From: Saprospiraceae bacterium
GTDB taxonomy: Bacteria; Bacteroidota; Bacteroidia; Chitinophagales; Saprospiraceae
Reading direction: 5' to 3'
DNA length: 52,385 nucleotides
Assembly: GCA_020436935.1 (NCBI GenBank)
Contig: JAGQWX010000035.1
Coordinates: 1-52,385 of the forward strand
In this document: positions 16,079-25,442 of the stretch, in pieces
Position numbering within the stretch: the first letter of the stretch is position 1
Layout of the letters: each line of letters starts with the position of its first letter
Notes under the pieces: model-generated
Databases searched by the model: none
Seen by the model: only the letters and a program-made list of their open reading frames with translations
Told to the model about the DNA's origin: nothing
Program-made: the position numbers and the translations under genes

Positions 16079-18604
16079 ATGATTTTCAGGAAATTATCAA
16101 CAATTCTTTTGGTTTCTGCACTCTTTTTGAGTCAAATGATTTCAGCTCAAGGTACAGTAAAATGGACCGGAGCTGTAAATAATGATTGGACCAATGCAGG
16201 AAACTGGATGACCGTTAGTGGTGTTCCAAGCCTTCCTCCAATGGGGGATAATGACGGTGACCAAGTGATCATTTCCGGTACAGCTCCCATAATGCCGGTG
16301 GTTTTAGCGGGCGACGCAGCATTCGCTAAAATGCTTGTCATAGAGGCAAATGCAAGCTTGACTGTACAGGCTACGGCGAGTCTTCTGGTGGAAAATAGTG
16401 AAACCAATGGATTGGAAAACAGCGGAATTTTTCACAATTATGGAACGGTAGACATCGATTCTTCTTATTTACATGCAATGGTAAATAATGCCGGAGCACA
16501 AATCATCAACCATATTGGGGGCGTATTTAGCTTAATGGGAGGTACTGATATTTGTGGGATAAACAACGCAGGAGGAACAATTACCAATGATGGTGATTTT
16601 TATATGGAGTATGGGGATGTGTCGGTGCTTTACAACTTTGGTATGATCACCAACAATGCAGGTGCCAACTTTTATGCAAGATTTTTCCGGGATGGGAAGG
16701 GCATTTATAATGGTTTAAACGCATCCATCATAAATGCAGGAAAATTGGAAACAAACAATGGAGGCTTTAACCCTACACCGTATGCCGATACATTGATTGT
16801 AAACCTCGGCTCTATACAAAACGCAGATGGCGCTATATTTCGAGGATTTTCCTATCCTGGAAATGGATTTTTTAATGGCCAGGCAGCAACGCTGACCAAT
16901 GAAGGGAGTATCAGGCTTGAGAGCCTGGGAGGAAATTTCTTTTTCCTGGATAATTTTGGTATCATAGAAAGTGACTCCCTTACTGCACAGGCGGGAGGAA
17001 ATGCTGTTGCCATATATAATCATACAGGAGCTTCTTTTACGAATAAATCCTATTTGGCGGCGAGATATAACTCGTCAAATCAGTATACCTTTGTAAATGA
17101 GGCTTTACTCAAAAATAATCCCGGCGCCTATATGGATATAGGTACATCGTCTGTATTTGACCTTGCTGAGCTTTACAACACTTCGACTGGTATAGTCCAA
17201 AACATGGGAACAATTGACTTGATGTATTCCAGCGGCAGCGCCCTGCTCAATATGGGGATTGTAGAAAATACAGGAAATTATACCTTTATTTACAAGGCAG
17301 GTGGTAATTCTACAGGAACAAATTGCAGAATTGAAAATTATGGGACTTTTACTGCTGAGTCTTCGGGACTGGTAGACCCATCTATGGGCTATAGTCAACA
17401 GCATATTTGTAACTATACCAATGCTTTTATGTATTTACACAGTGACTTTGTGGGAGTGGGCCAGCCAAACCTGATGCAAAACAGTGGCGGATTCATTAAA
17501 AACGATGGTTATCTTGAGTTGTACACACCATCAGGGAGGGTGAATTTCAGATCTTTTGGATCAACTGCTTTTAATCAAAATCCTGATAGACCTATAATTC
17601 TGAATACGATAAATGGAACCTTTAAAACCAATGACACGCTTGGATTTCAAAATACACATTTTCCGATCATCAATGAAGGTAAGTTTTATCTTGAAATGGG
17701 AAGTTTTGTTGATGTTACCAACTCCGGATCAGTGCTGAAAAATACCAGTACAGGACAATTTTTCAATTATGCTGATTTTGTAGTAACGATGTCAAGCGGA
17801 GGGCTAGTCAATCAGGGAACTTTTACTACTTATGAGGGCACCAACTTCAACTACACGAAAATGACACAAGGAATCAACGGTATTGTTGATAATACATCCA
17901 CCGGAGTATTTCATAATTATGGCAGGTTTTATTTCAGGGAACATGGTTTTAATTCTGTAGCCAATGAAGGTCGGTTTATAAATTATGAACCAGCCAATAT
18001 CGATATAGGAAATTCAAATGGACATGGTGTTTACAATCTGCGGACAGGCCAATTTACAAACAAGGGTTTCATTGTAGTGAATGGTTCAGGCGCAGACTCT
18101 ATCAATGGGAGCGGCGTATTGAATGAAGGCCAGTTTGTCAACCAGGGCATCATTGAAGTTGGGCAATTGTCACAGGCTGTTGGCCAAGAAGCAGTGGTCA
18201 ATAGGGCAGGAACTTTCCTGAATGACATTTGTGGTGTTATCAATGTCAAGGAGGATAATTTAGTGCTGGATGAGAGCAATTCCTTCACAAATAAAGGTGT
18301 CATTATTGAAAATGGAACCGGTAACAGCAACATTGCTTCCAATCTGGCAGAAGGGGTAGTAGTTAATCTGGCAGGGGGAATATTTTCCATCGGGGCCAAT
18401 GCCGGTCAAACAGGCACAGATTTGTCAATTATAAGCTGTGCGAGTTGTTTGGCAGGAGGTTATCTGGGTATTGCAGCTTGTTTAATTCCAGCTATTCCAA
18501 CGCTATCCCAATGGAGCATTATCATTTTATTTTTGAGTTTATCCATCCTGGGCTGGGTGACGTTTAGAACTACCGGTGCAAAATCTACGCTTGGATCTAA
18601 GTAA
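16079..18604 (+). CDS. Repetitive beta-solenoid surface protein with IPTL-CTERM sorting signal
   Basis: 841 residues. A signal peptide (LLVSALFLSQMISAQ) is followed by a WTGAVNNDWTNAGNW opening. More than 600 residues of short degenerate repeats of the type N-x-G-x-hydrophobic-x-N-x-G come next (ENSGIFHNYGTV, LKNTSTGQFFNYADF), as expected for a right-handed beta-solenoid. The end is IPTLSQW plus a hydrophobic helix and basic tail. This is the IPTL-CTERM signal, a substrate of an exosortase of the XrtH type in other bacteria. The usual Gly after Trp is Ser here. No exosortase gene lies in this window. It probably forms a fibrous envelope or matrix protein. Confidence 0.85.
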   Translation: MIFRKLSTILLVSALFLSQMISAQGTVKWTGAVNNDWTNAGNWMTVSGVPSLPPMGDNDGDQVIISGTAPIMPVVLAGDAAFAKMLVIEANASLTVQATASLLVENSETNGLENSGIFHNYGTVDIDSSYLHAMVNNAGAQIINHIGGVFSLMGGTDICGINNAGGTITNDGDFYMEYGDVSVLYNFGMITNNAGANFYARFFRDGKGIYNGLNASIINAGKLETNNGGFNPTPYADTLIVNLGSIQNADGAIFRGFSYPGNGFFNGQAATLTNEGSIRLESLGGNFFFLDNFGIIESDSLTAQAGGNAVAIYNHTGASFTNKSYLAARYNSSNQYTFVNEALLKNNPGAYMDIGTSSVFDLAELYNTSTGIVQNMGTIDLMYSSGSALLNMGIVENTGNYTFIYKAGGNSTGTNCRIENYGTFTAESSGLVDPSMGYSQQHICNYTNAFMYLHSDFVGVGQPNLMQNSGGFIKNDGYLELYTPSGRVNFRSFGSTAFNQNPDRPIILNTINGTFKTNDTLGFQNTHFPIINEGKFYLEMGSFVDVTNSGSVLKNTSTGQFFNYADFVVTMSSGGLVNQGTFTTYEGTNFNYTKMTQGINGIVDNTSTGVFHNYGRFYFREHGFNSVANEGRFINYEPANIDIGNSNGHGVYNLRTGQFTNKGFIVVNGSGADSINGSGVLNEGQFVNQGIIEVGQLSQAVGQEAVVNRAGTFLNDICGVINVKEDNLVLDESNSFTNKGVIIENGTGNSNIASNLAEGVVVNLAGGIFSIGANAGQTGTDLSIISCASCLAGGYLGIAACLIPAIPTLSQWSIIILFLSLSILGWVTFRTTGAKSTLGSK

Positions 18605-20087
18605 TTTGCCATTTAAAACTTTATCGTCCTGGTTAGTAACATCGTTACTACTCACGTTTATATTCTTTGGTTGTAAAAATGATCAAATGGATACCAAACC
18701 CAATCTCATCTTAATTTTGGGCGGTAATCATGCAATTAAGACATTGAGCATCTACGATAATGCTATCCTGCAAACACCAAATATTGACAGGATTGGCAAA
18801 GAAGGAGTCACCTTTCAAAATGCATTTGTAGCTGAGCCTTTTGAAGACGGATCTTTTTTCAGAGGATCCTATACAAATGCGAATTCAACTAACTTTATCG
18901 ATTCATCACTGATTGAATCCCTGAAACTGATGGGTTATGCAACGTATTATGTTGGCAAGAAAACAAGTGAGGTCAATCTGAAGGGCTTTGATGAAGTGGT
19001 GATGCTCGAAAATGACGAGCAGTATTACAATCCGGTGGTGTACATAAATGGACAGTCCACTAAAACAAGTGGTTACGTAACTAAGGTCATTGGCGATTTT
19101 AGCCTTGAAATTTTGAATAAGAGAAGCAAGTCAATGCCTTTTTGTCTGGTTATCAACCAGCTCGGACCTGGGACGAAATGTCTTCCGGAGGTTAAAAAAC
19201 TTGAAGACCAATTTGATAAAACTTATCCAAATGAAAATTCACTTTATATTGAGTCAGGACCTTCCGATCAAGATATAAAGGGAGGGCAAAAAGTTGAAAA
19301 TCTGGACATCTATCATCATCTGCCTGAAGCATCTGATACATCAAGGCTGGATTGGATGCAGGCATTGCCGGAAAATGAAAGAAGTATTTGGCTCAAGTAT
19401 GCTCAACACCTAAGAGAAGATTTAAAAAATAAGGGCTTGTCGCAAAGTGAACTTGTAGTTTGGAAATACCAAAGGCTGCTCAATGATTATTCAAGGTGTA
19501 TTGCGTCTTTGGATGAGGAAGTGGGAAGGCTTTTGGATTACCTGGATGATAATCAGCTTTCAGGGAGTACGGCATTGGTTTACACAGCAACGAGTGGCTA
19601 CTTGCTCGGCGAGCATGGCTATTATGGGAATGGTTATGGCTATGGAGCGGCTTTGCACATACCCTTTCTTTTGAAATATGATGGTAAATTGGAATCTGGT
19701 AGAGTTGAACCAGGTTTGGTTTCTTCATTGGACATTGCTCCAACATTATTGGAAATGGCTGGAGGCGGTCATAAAACATCTTTTCAGGGTACAAGTTTAT
19801 GGGCGCGAGAAAATGGAATTGTAAGCTTCGACGAACAAAGAGTATTGTACTTAAACGGTCTTGCTAATAAAGACAGTCTTGGTTTTGGCCCATTTGAAGG
19901 CATGATGAGCAAAGGCTCAAAGTTGGTCCATTACCTCGATTCTGATTATTGGTTTATGCACGATCTTTTGTATGATCAAAATGAAATGGTTAATATGGCC
20001 ATTGAGCGCGGCAAGAAGCGGGAACTTGATAAAATGAAAACCAAATTTGAAAAACTTAAAATGAAAATCAAGAGCAGTAGTCATTAA
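18576..20087 (+). CDS. Sulfatase-fold lipoprotein lacking catalytic and metal-binding residues
   Basis: 503 residues if the GTG at 18576 is used (29-nt overlap with the preceding gene). The lipobox FFGC at residues 30-33 supports a start upstream of the ATG at codon 38. The fold is that of an arylsulfatase: PNLILIL, TPNIDRIGKEGVTFQNAFV, LDYLDDNQLSGSTALVYT and GEHGYYG. Active-site positions are changed. The N-terminal Asp pair is Gly49-Gly50. The formylglycine Cys/Ser of the CxPxR motif is Gly92 (before Phe-Phe and Arg96). The metal-binding Asp-His of the SDHG motif is Thr339-Ser340. It is probably a non-catalytic pseudo-sulfatase that binds glycans or partners. Confidence 0.8.
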   Translation: MQNLRLDLSNLPFKTLSSWLVTSLLLTFIFFGCKNDQMDTKPNLILILGGNHAIKTLSIYDNAILQTPNIDRIGKEGVTFQNAFVAEPFEDGSFFRGSYTNANSTNFIDSSLIESLKLMGYATYYVGKKTSEVNLKGFDEVVMLENDEQYYNPVVYINGQSTKTSGYVTKVIGDFSLEILNKRSKSMPFCLVINQLGPGTKCLPEVKKLEDQFDKTYPNENSLYIESGPSDQDIKGGQKVENLDIYHHLPEASDTSRLDWMQALPENERSIWLKYAQHLREDLKNKGLSQSELVVWKYQRLLNDYSRCIASLDEEVGRLLDYLDDNQLSGSTALVYTATSGYLLGEHGYYGNGYGYGAALHIPFLLKYDGKLESGRVEPGLVSSLDIAPTLLEMAGGGHKTSFQGTSLWARENGIVSFDEQRVLYLNGLANKDSLGFGPFEGMMSKGSKLVHYLDSDYWFMHDLLYDQNEMVNMAIERGKKRELDKMKTKFEKLKMKIKSSSH

Positions 20088-20122
20088 ATTTTACCATTTG
20101 TCTGTATTGCCCTTTCAATGCT

Positions 20123-23100
20123 CTATTTGTTTTGAAACTCAGTCGGGCTCAAGCCATATTGCTCTTTAAAACACTTGGAAAAATAGGAAGGTGAGTCAAA
20201 ACCGCAGGCATAACCTGCTTCCGATGCGGATGCTCCCGAGATAAGCATAGACGAAGCTTTCTGAAGCCGAAACTGCTTGATGAGTTCATTGGGACCAATG
20301 CCCAGCAATGCCATTATTTTGCGGTGAAGTGTCCTCCTGTGCAAATGCATTAGCTCAGCGAGTGTATTTACATCGAGTGCTTCTTTGTACTTTTCGGATA
20401 AGATGCCGTATACTTCTTTCAAAAACGGATCAGACGCATCAGGTACCTCTTCGGGTGGGGTCGCAGGAATCAAATCCTTTTGGAGGTGGACTTTCAGGTT
20501 TTCTTTTTGGCGCAGTTGATTTTGAATTTTGAGCAAAACTTCGTCCCAGACAAATGGTTTTGGCAAATAGTCGTCTGCACCTGAAGCTAGTCCCTGAAGG
20601 CGACTCTCAACGGATGCCTTGGCTGTCAGGATCAAAACAGGAATGTGTCTGGTCAGGCCATCTTCTTTTATGGCAGCGCATAGACCCAGGCCATCCATAC
20701 CGGGCATCATCCAATCGGTGATGATCAGATCAGGGACTTCGAGCCTGGCCAAATTCAAACCTTCTTCACCACCAAATGCATAAAGCACCCTGAAATCTTT
20801 TTCTAGCTCAGATCTGATGAAGCTGTTGAGTTCTTCATTGTCTTCTACCAATAAAATGAGAGGTTTTTCTTTCTCTTCGTGATTGATATTTTGAAATGCA
20901 GGTGTGATCAATTCGTCTTTGGTTAGAGTATCCATGACTTCTCCTTCAGCTGCATGCAAATGCATGGGAAGCTTAACCATAAATCGGCTTCCCTGGCCAT
21001 ATACACTCTCAACATTTATACTTCCATGCATCAAGTCTACCAGTTCTTTTACAAGCGACAAACCAATGCCTGTTCCTTCTTTATGCAGTGCATTGTCCGC
21101 CTGATAAAAGCGCTGGAAAATAAATGGGACCTGGTCTTTTTGAATGCCTTCACCGCTATCACTTACCGTGAGCCTGAGTCTCTCGTCGCCTTCGGATAAG
21201 AGGGTAATCCGGATGATATCGTCTTTTGCCGTATGCTTCAAGGCATTGCTCAAAAGATTTTGCACGATACGGCTCCATTTTTCTTTGTCAAACAACATCA
21301 TGGAATGTCCGGGGTTGATGTTGGATTCGAGGATTTTGCCTTCTTGTTTAGCTTGTTCTTCAAAAGATCCGACAATGTCTTCCAGGAAAGCTTTCAGATC
21401 ACCAATCGATTTTTGCTCCTGCATAGCTCCGACTTGTATTTTTGACAGATCCAGCATCTGATTGACCAATTCAATCAACCTTGTGGAATGACGTTTGACC
21501 AGGGCTACGTGTTTTTTAGAATTTCCGCTGAGGGATGGGTCTGATGCTATGGTCGAAAGCGGAGTATGAATCAAAGTCAGCGGTGTGCGAAGCTCGTGGG
21601 TAATATTGTCAATGAACTTTGTCTTCAAACCATCGAGTTCTTGCAGTTGCTGGGCTTTCATCGTTTCTTCTGCCAGCTCAAATTGCAGCCTCATTTTATT
21701 CTGACGGTTTCTCCATAACAGAATTACTCCCGTGACAAAGATCAAGGTGTATACAACATATGCATACCAACTTGCCCACCATGGAGGTGAGATATTGAAA
21801 TTCAGGATGCCGGTTGGCCTTTGTATCCATTCACTCCCGCTCGTCCTGCACTGTACCAAAAGGCGATACTTGTCGGGCGGCAGGTTGGAGTAATTTGCTG
21901 CCCCTACGCTTCCGCTTTCGTTCCATTGTTTGTCATAGCCCTCCAGCATATATCGGTATTCCAGCTTTTCGTCCGTATAATTTGTGCCGGTGAATTCAAA
22001 TCTAAAGTAGTTTTGGGTATGATCGAAAACCAGTGTGGAATCGGTATTGAGCTGGATGAAGTTATTGGTGACGGAGGTTTGTCTTCGGGCTTCACCATTG
22101 ATGAAACAACCTGTAAATGCAATATCAATGGCCTTTCCTCCAGGCTTAAATGCACTGGCAGGCAAGTCCACCCAACCTTCCATACCCCCAAAAGCCATAC
22201 GCCCATCCGGATATTTAAAAATGTGGAATCTGTTGAATTCAAATGACGGCATGCCCTGCAATCCATCGAGGTCGATGAGTTTTTTAGTTCCCGGGTCAAA
22301 TAATTTGATGCCGTTGCTGGTGGTCAGCCAAATCCGGTCGAGATCGTCTTTTGCCATGGCAAACAATACCGCACCATTGAGCTGTTCACCGGGGAGTGCC
22401 ATTCCAACGAAACCCTTTTCAACATCCCATTCAATGATGCCATTGCCATAGGTACCCAATAATACCCTGGCTGGTTCTTCTGACTTGGGCAAAATGCATG
22501 TGAAACGATTTACTTTTACGGGAAGTACATTGTCCAGTCCACTGATGCTGTATACTTTATGGGGCTTATTGTCTTTAAATATCCGTATGCCGGACCTCAT
22601 TTCGAGGGTCAACCAGTAGTTTTTATACCGGTGTATACCAACTACCTCATTGAGTACCTTATCAGGAGAAAGGTGAATATACGCCGGCATGAAGTCTGGG
22701 TTTGTCCATGCATAAAGGCCTCCTTCACGGTGCATGGCATACACAGTATCACCAGAGATAACCAGTCCGGCAATCATTTCGGTGAGTGAGTCCAGGCCCG
22801 GGAGTATTTTCCACTTTTTTTGGTCGTATTTGAGCAATCGCGATCCATTTTCTTCCTCTTTTGAAAAGGCGGTATATATGTTTCCTGATCCATCATATAC
22901 CCATCTAAAGTCATAGGACCACTTGCTGCTTTTCCAAAATCCGGGTAATTTCACATCATTGAAACCTGGAATTTCAGAAAGGACATCTGCATGAAAATTG
23001 TGCTTGTATGAATGTGTGTTGACAGGAAATGCTTCTGGATGAATTTTGTAAATGCCATTGGCATTGGTGCCTATCCAAAGCAGACCATTGTTGTCGAGTA

Positions 23101-24094
23101 ACATGCACCTCACATCGACTTCCAGTTCAGGATTGGCTGTTGATCTCCAGATCATATCTGTTTGTCCATCGCGTCTTTGGTGATAAATGATTTTATCCAC
23201 TTCATAATAAAAGCCACCGTTCCGGTCTGATACCATGAGCCTGATGGAATTAAAATTTTGATGGCCATTCAGTAAGGGGATAGTTGTCTCAAGAAAGCTT
23301 TCTGTTCCGGCATCAAAGTGAAGTATTTTCCCTGGCAAGCCAATGAGGAGTTGGTCATCATCGAGCCATAACATGGGATAATTGCTCCTGTAATAGAAAA
23401 ATCCGACGGGAATAGAGTAGGGGATGAGCCTGAAACTTTGGCTTTTTTCATCAAAAACATGAATGCCTTTGTTGGAGATCAAAAACAACTGTTTGGTGTT
23501 CGGCTGGCTGGTGACTCCATAGACATAATCTGTTTGGATCAAACCAGCTTCATTGAGGTTGACGGCCTTATTTCTGTCTTTATTGATCAAATAGACTTTA
23601 CCGGCTAGTGTTTTGGTCCAGGTACGACCTTCCGGATCATCAAAGGCATATACAAAAGGCCCTTCGCCTGCCTGTTCTGAAAAACGATTTATAGGTCTGT
23701 GGATGAAGCTTCTTTTGGCCGGATTGAAATACTTCCAACCGTAGTTTTCATAATGGAGCCAAAAATTGCCTGTGGAAGTGGTGTACCCTTGTTCAACCAG
23801 GAGGTTTCCGACACCACTGCTATCGGGGTCATAAGGATTTACGGCAACAAACTCACTCCCGTTAAAGAAGGCAATGCCATTGCCTGTGCCTATCCAGATG
23901 ATGCCATCTCTGTCTTGAAAAATGGCATTGACCATGCTCTGAGGTATGCCGTCGGATAGCGTATAATGGACCACGTGAGCAGAAAGAGCCTGCCCCATCA
24001 ACGTCGGGCAAAATCCAAGAACCAGTACCAGGCCAACCATGATGTTGCTCAATTGGTGCAGTCGGTGATGATGCTTGTTTTGTTTCAAACCCAA
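20123..24094 (-). CDS. Hybrid two-component system sensor/regulator (HTCS type)
   Basis: 1,323 residues in one chain. It has a signal sequence, a two-component-regulator beta-propeller (about 40-660; repeats such as GIIWIGTGNGIAFF and GLLWIGTNANGIY), a Y_Y_Y domain before the membrane helix near 780, a HisKA domain with phospho-accepting His833 in NITHELRTPL, a HATPase domain (NLLSNALKH, DSGEGI, GTGIGLSL), a receiver with Asp1127 (ITDWMMPGMDG) and a C-terminal AraC-type HTH. Such proteins sense periplasmic glycan fragments or other ligands and control nearby genes directly. The start is TTG at 24094, which keeps the basic signal-peptide end; ATG at 24040 is the alternative. Confidence 0.93.
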   Translation of the reverse strand: MGLKQNKHHHRLHQLSNIMVGLVLVLGFCPTLMGQALSAHVVHYTLSDGIPQSMVNAIFQDRDGIIWIGTGNGIAFFNGSEFVAVNPYDPDSSGVGNLLVEQGYTTSTGNFWLHYENYGWKYFNPAKRSFIHRPINRFSEQAGEGPFVYAFDDPEGRTWTKTLAGKVYLINKDRNKAVNLNEAGLIQTDYVYGVTSQPNTKQLFLISNKGIHVFDEKSQSFRLIPYSIPVGFFYYRSNYPMLWLDDDQLLIGLPGKILHFDAGTESFLETTIPLLNGHQNFNSIRLMVSDRNGGFYYEVDKIIYHQRRDGQTDMIWRSTANPELEVDVRCMLLDNNGLLWIGTNANGIYKIHPEAFPVNTHSYKHNFHADVLSEIPGFNDVKLPGFWKSSKWSYDFRWVYDGSGNIYTAFSKEEENGSRLLKYDQKKWKILPGLDSLTEMIAGLVISGDTVYAMHREGGLYAWTNPDFMPAYIHLSPDKVLNEVVGIHRYKNYWLTLEMRSGIRIFKDNKPHKVYSISGLDNVLPVKVNRFTCILPKSEEPARVLLGTYGNGIIEWDVEKGFVGMALPGEQLNGAVLFAMAKDDLDRIWLTTSNGIKLFDPGTKKLIDLDGLQGMPSFEFNRFHIFKYPDGRMAFGGMEGWVDLPASAFKPGGKAIDIAFTGCFINGEARRQTSVTNNFIQLNTDSTLVFDHTQNYFRFEFTGTNYTDEKLEYRYMLEGYDKQWNESGSVGAANYSNLPPDKYRLLVQCRTSGSEWIQRPTGILNFNISPPWWASWYAYVVYTLIFVTGVILLWRNRQNKMRLQFELAEETMKAQQLQELDGLKTKFIDNITHELRTPLTLIHTPLSTIASDPSLSGNSKKHVALVKRHSTRLIELVNQMLDLSKIQVGAMQEQKSIGDLKAFLEDIVGSFEEQAKQEGKILESNINPGHSMMLFDKEKWSRIVQNLLSNALKHTAKDDIIRITLLSEGDERLRLTVSDSGEGIQKDQVPFIFQRFYQADNALHKEGTGIGLSLVKELVDLMHGSINVESVYGQGSRFMVKLPMHLHAAEGEVMDTLTKDELITPAFQNINHEEKEKPLILLVEDNEELNSFIRSELEKDFRVLYAFGGEEGLNLARLEVPDLIITDWMMPGMDGLGLCAAIKEDGLTRHIPVLILTAKASVESRLQGLASGADDYLPKPFVWDEVLLKIQNQLRQKENLKVHLQKDLIPATPPEEVPDASDPFLKEVYGILSEKYKEALDVNTLAELMHLHRRTLHRKIMALLGIGPNELIKQFRLQKASSMLISGASASEAGYACGFDSPSYFSKCFKEQYGLSPTEFQNK

Positions 24095-24528
24095 AGTTTA
24101 AAAAGTAGAGTATGTCTATTGGATAAAAACAATGTAACTGTTCAGCTATTCGCTTTTGAATCAAAAATTCAGGACATTTTAAGTCAGACAAGCCTCATTT
24201 TTTCAGTAATAGCATCGCTATTATTGGAAAAATAGGCGAAGTATCACTTAAAATGGACCATTTTTTATCAAAATTGGATATAGCTGAACAGTTACAAACA
24301 AATATAAATTTTATTGATTGCAGGCCGAAGCTTTATGAAAAGAACTTCTCTTCATCTGGTTATACACAGGTATTTATTCCAATCGATGAGGTATGATTGG
24401 ATGATTTGCAATAAAATTGAGCAAAGCAAGTCAACGCCATTGCTCATTTTTTGCTAAAAACTGATATGTGATCAGCTCGTTTAAAGATTGTGCTGATCAG
24501 AATATCCTCTGAAGAAAGAATTTAGGAT
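24095..24528. other. Intergenic region with MITE-like element, otherwise empty
   Basis: The MITE-like element occupies 24133-24296 (separate entry). The remaining ~230 bp (24300-24528) shows no coding frame or repeat that I can support. It should hold the 3' end signals of the downstream lipoprotein gene and the promoter of the hybrid regulator. Confidence 0.5.
24133..24296. mobile_element. MITE-like element with 17-bp perfect terminal inverted repeats
   Basis: TGTAACTGTTCAGCTAT at 24133-24149 is the exact reverse complement of ATAGCTGAACAGTTACA at 24280-24296. Both ends are flanked by AACAA (24128-24132 and 24297-24301), which looks like a 5-bp target duplication. The 164-bp unit has no ORF. 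It lies just upstream of the hybrid two-component gene. A parent transposase is not in this window. Confidence 0.65.
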
Positions 24529-25002
24529 TTACTGGTGGTAAAGTGCATTATGAGCCAGTGGACCCCCACAAGTAGCACAGTTTCCTGCTGTTCCGGCTCC
24601 TCCCGCACAACCTTTGCTACACGTATAATGCCATACTCCTGCAGCATTTTGTGGCGGGTCTTGTGTTTGAGGTGCAGCTGGATTTGTGCCTGTGGGTGCA
24701 GGGGCTGCTGCACCATGGTACACAGCATTGTGGGCCAGTGGGCTTCCACAAACTGTACAATTTCCAGCGACTCCAGCTCCTCCGGCGCATCCTTTGGTGC
24801 ATATATAATGCCATACCCCGGCGGCATTTTGGGCTGGTTCAGGAGTGCTTGGTGCCTGGTTGCTGATTGCAGGATTCACAGCATTGATATCTACAGGTGT
24901 GGGAGCAACTTCAGTTTGTGTTTTTTCCGAATTGTTGCTGCAAGCGTACAACATGATGAAAGTTCCTAGCAATAGAATAGAAATGTTTTTATTGAATTTC
25001 AT
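24529..25002 (-). CDS. Lipoprotein with two zinc-ribbon-like 60-residue repeats
   Basis: 157 residues. The signal peptide ends in a lipobox (LYAC, Cys21). A Pro/Ala/Thr-rich linker leads to two copies of a module with exact 60-residue spacing: NAAGVWHY-x-C-x-KGCAGGAG, then AGNC-x2-CG-x-PLAHNA-x-YH. The cysteines are 68, 72, 82, 85 in the first and 128, 132, 142, 145 in the second, with conserved His at 65, 91, 96 and their equivalents. The four Cys plus His suggest metal (zinc or iron) binding in each module. I know similar sequences only as uncharacterised proteins. It is exposed at the periplasmic side of a membrane. Confidence 0.8.
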   Translation of the reverse strand: MKFNKNISILLLGTFIMLYACSNNSEKTQTEVAPTPVDINAVNPAISNQAPSTPEPAQNAAGVWHYICTKGCAGGAGVAGNCTVCGSPLAHNAVYHGAAAPAPTGTNPAAPQTQDPPQNAAGVWHYTCSKGCAGGAGTAGNCATCGGPLAHNALYHQ

Positions 25003-25442
25003 TTGAATTTTACTTTGTGGGAACGATCATAATGTACTATGACATACCTGTGTACCCTTGTTTGATATGATTTGAATATTTAAAATTACATATTTTTATT
25101 TTATGGATGTGCTTAATGAATTTTTATTTTTCTCACCCAAATTCGCGATACCAAATGGCTCAAAAGTGATTTATATTTGGTATACTTTTCAGAGATAGTA
25201 TTGACCTTATGCACAGGAGTAAAATTTGACAATTTCTGCACTGTTGAATAAGCTCTTCAATGGCGGTAGGGACTTGAAGCTTACCCTTCGATCTTTCATT
25301 GAATGAGGTCATTCTTTTTTTAGGGAAGTGTAAATTTAAAAGGAACATCTTCCAGTAATTTTTGGTGAAAATTTAGTGGACAAATGTCTTACCTATAAGT
25401 ACATAATTTTTTGATTCTTCACTTGCTAAAAAGGCTATTGAA
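25003..25442. other. Intergenic region, no supported gene
   Basis: Divergent promoters are expected here for the zinc-ribbon lipoprotein (minus) and the DUF4241 protein (plus). A 62-codon minus-strand frame at 25160-25348 has no recognisable family and no signal peptide. I do not call it a gene. Confidence 0.5.

Noticed and set aside
25160-25348. 62-codon minus-strand frame
   Set aside because: No family, no signal peptide, AT-rich intergenic context and no conserved neighbour.
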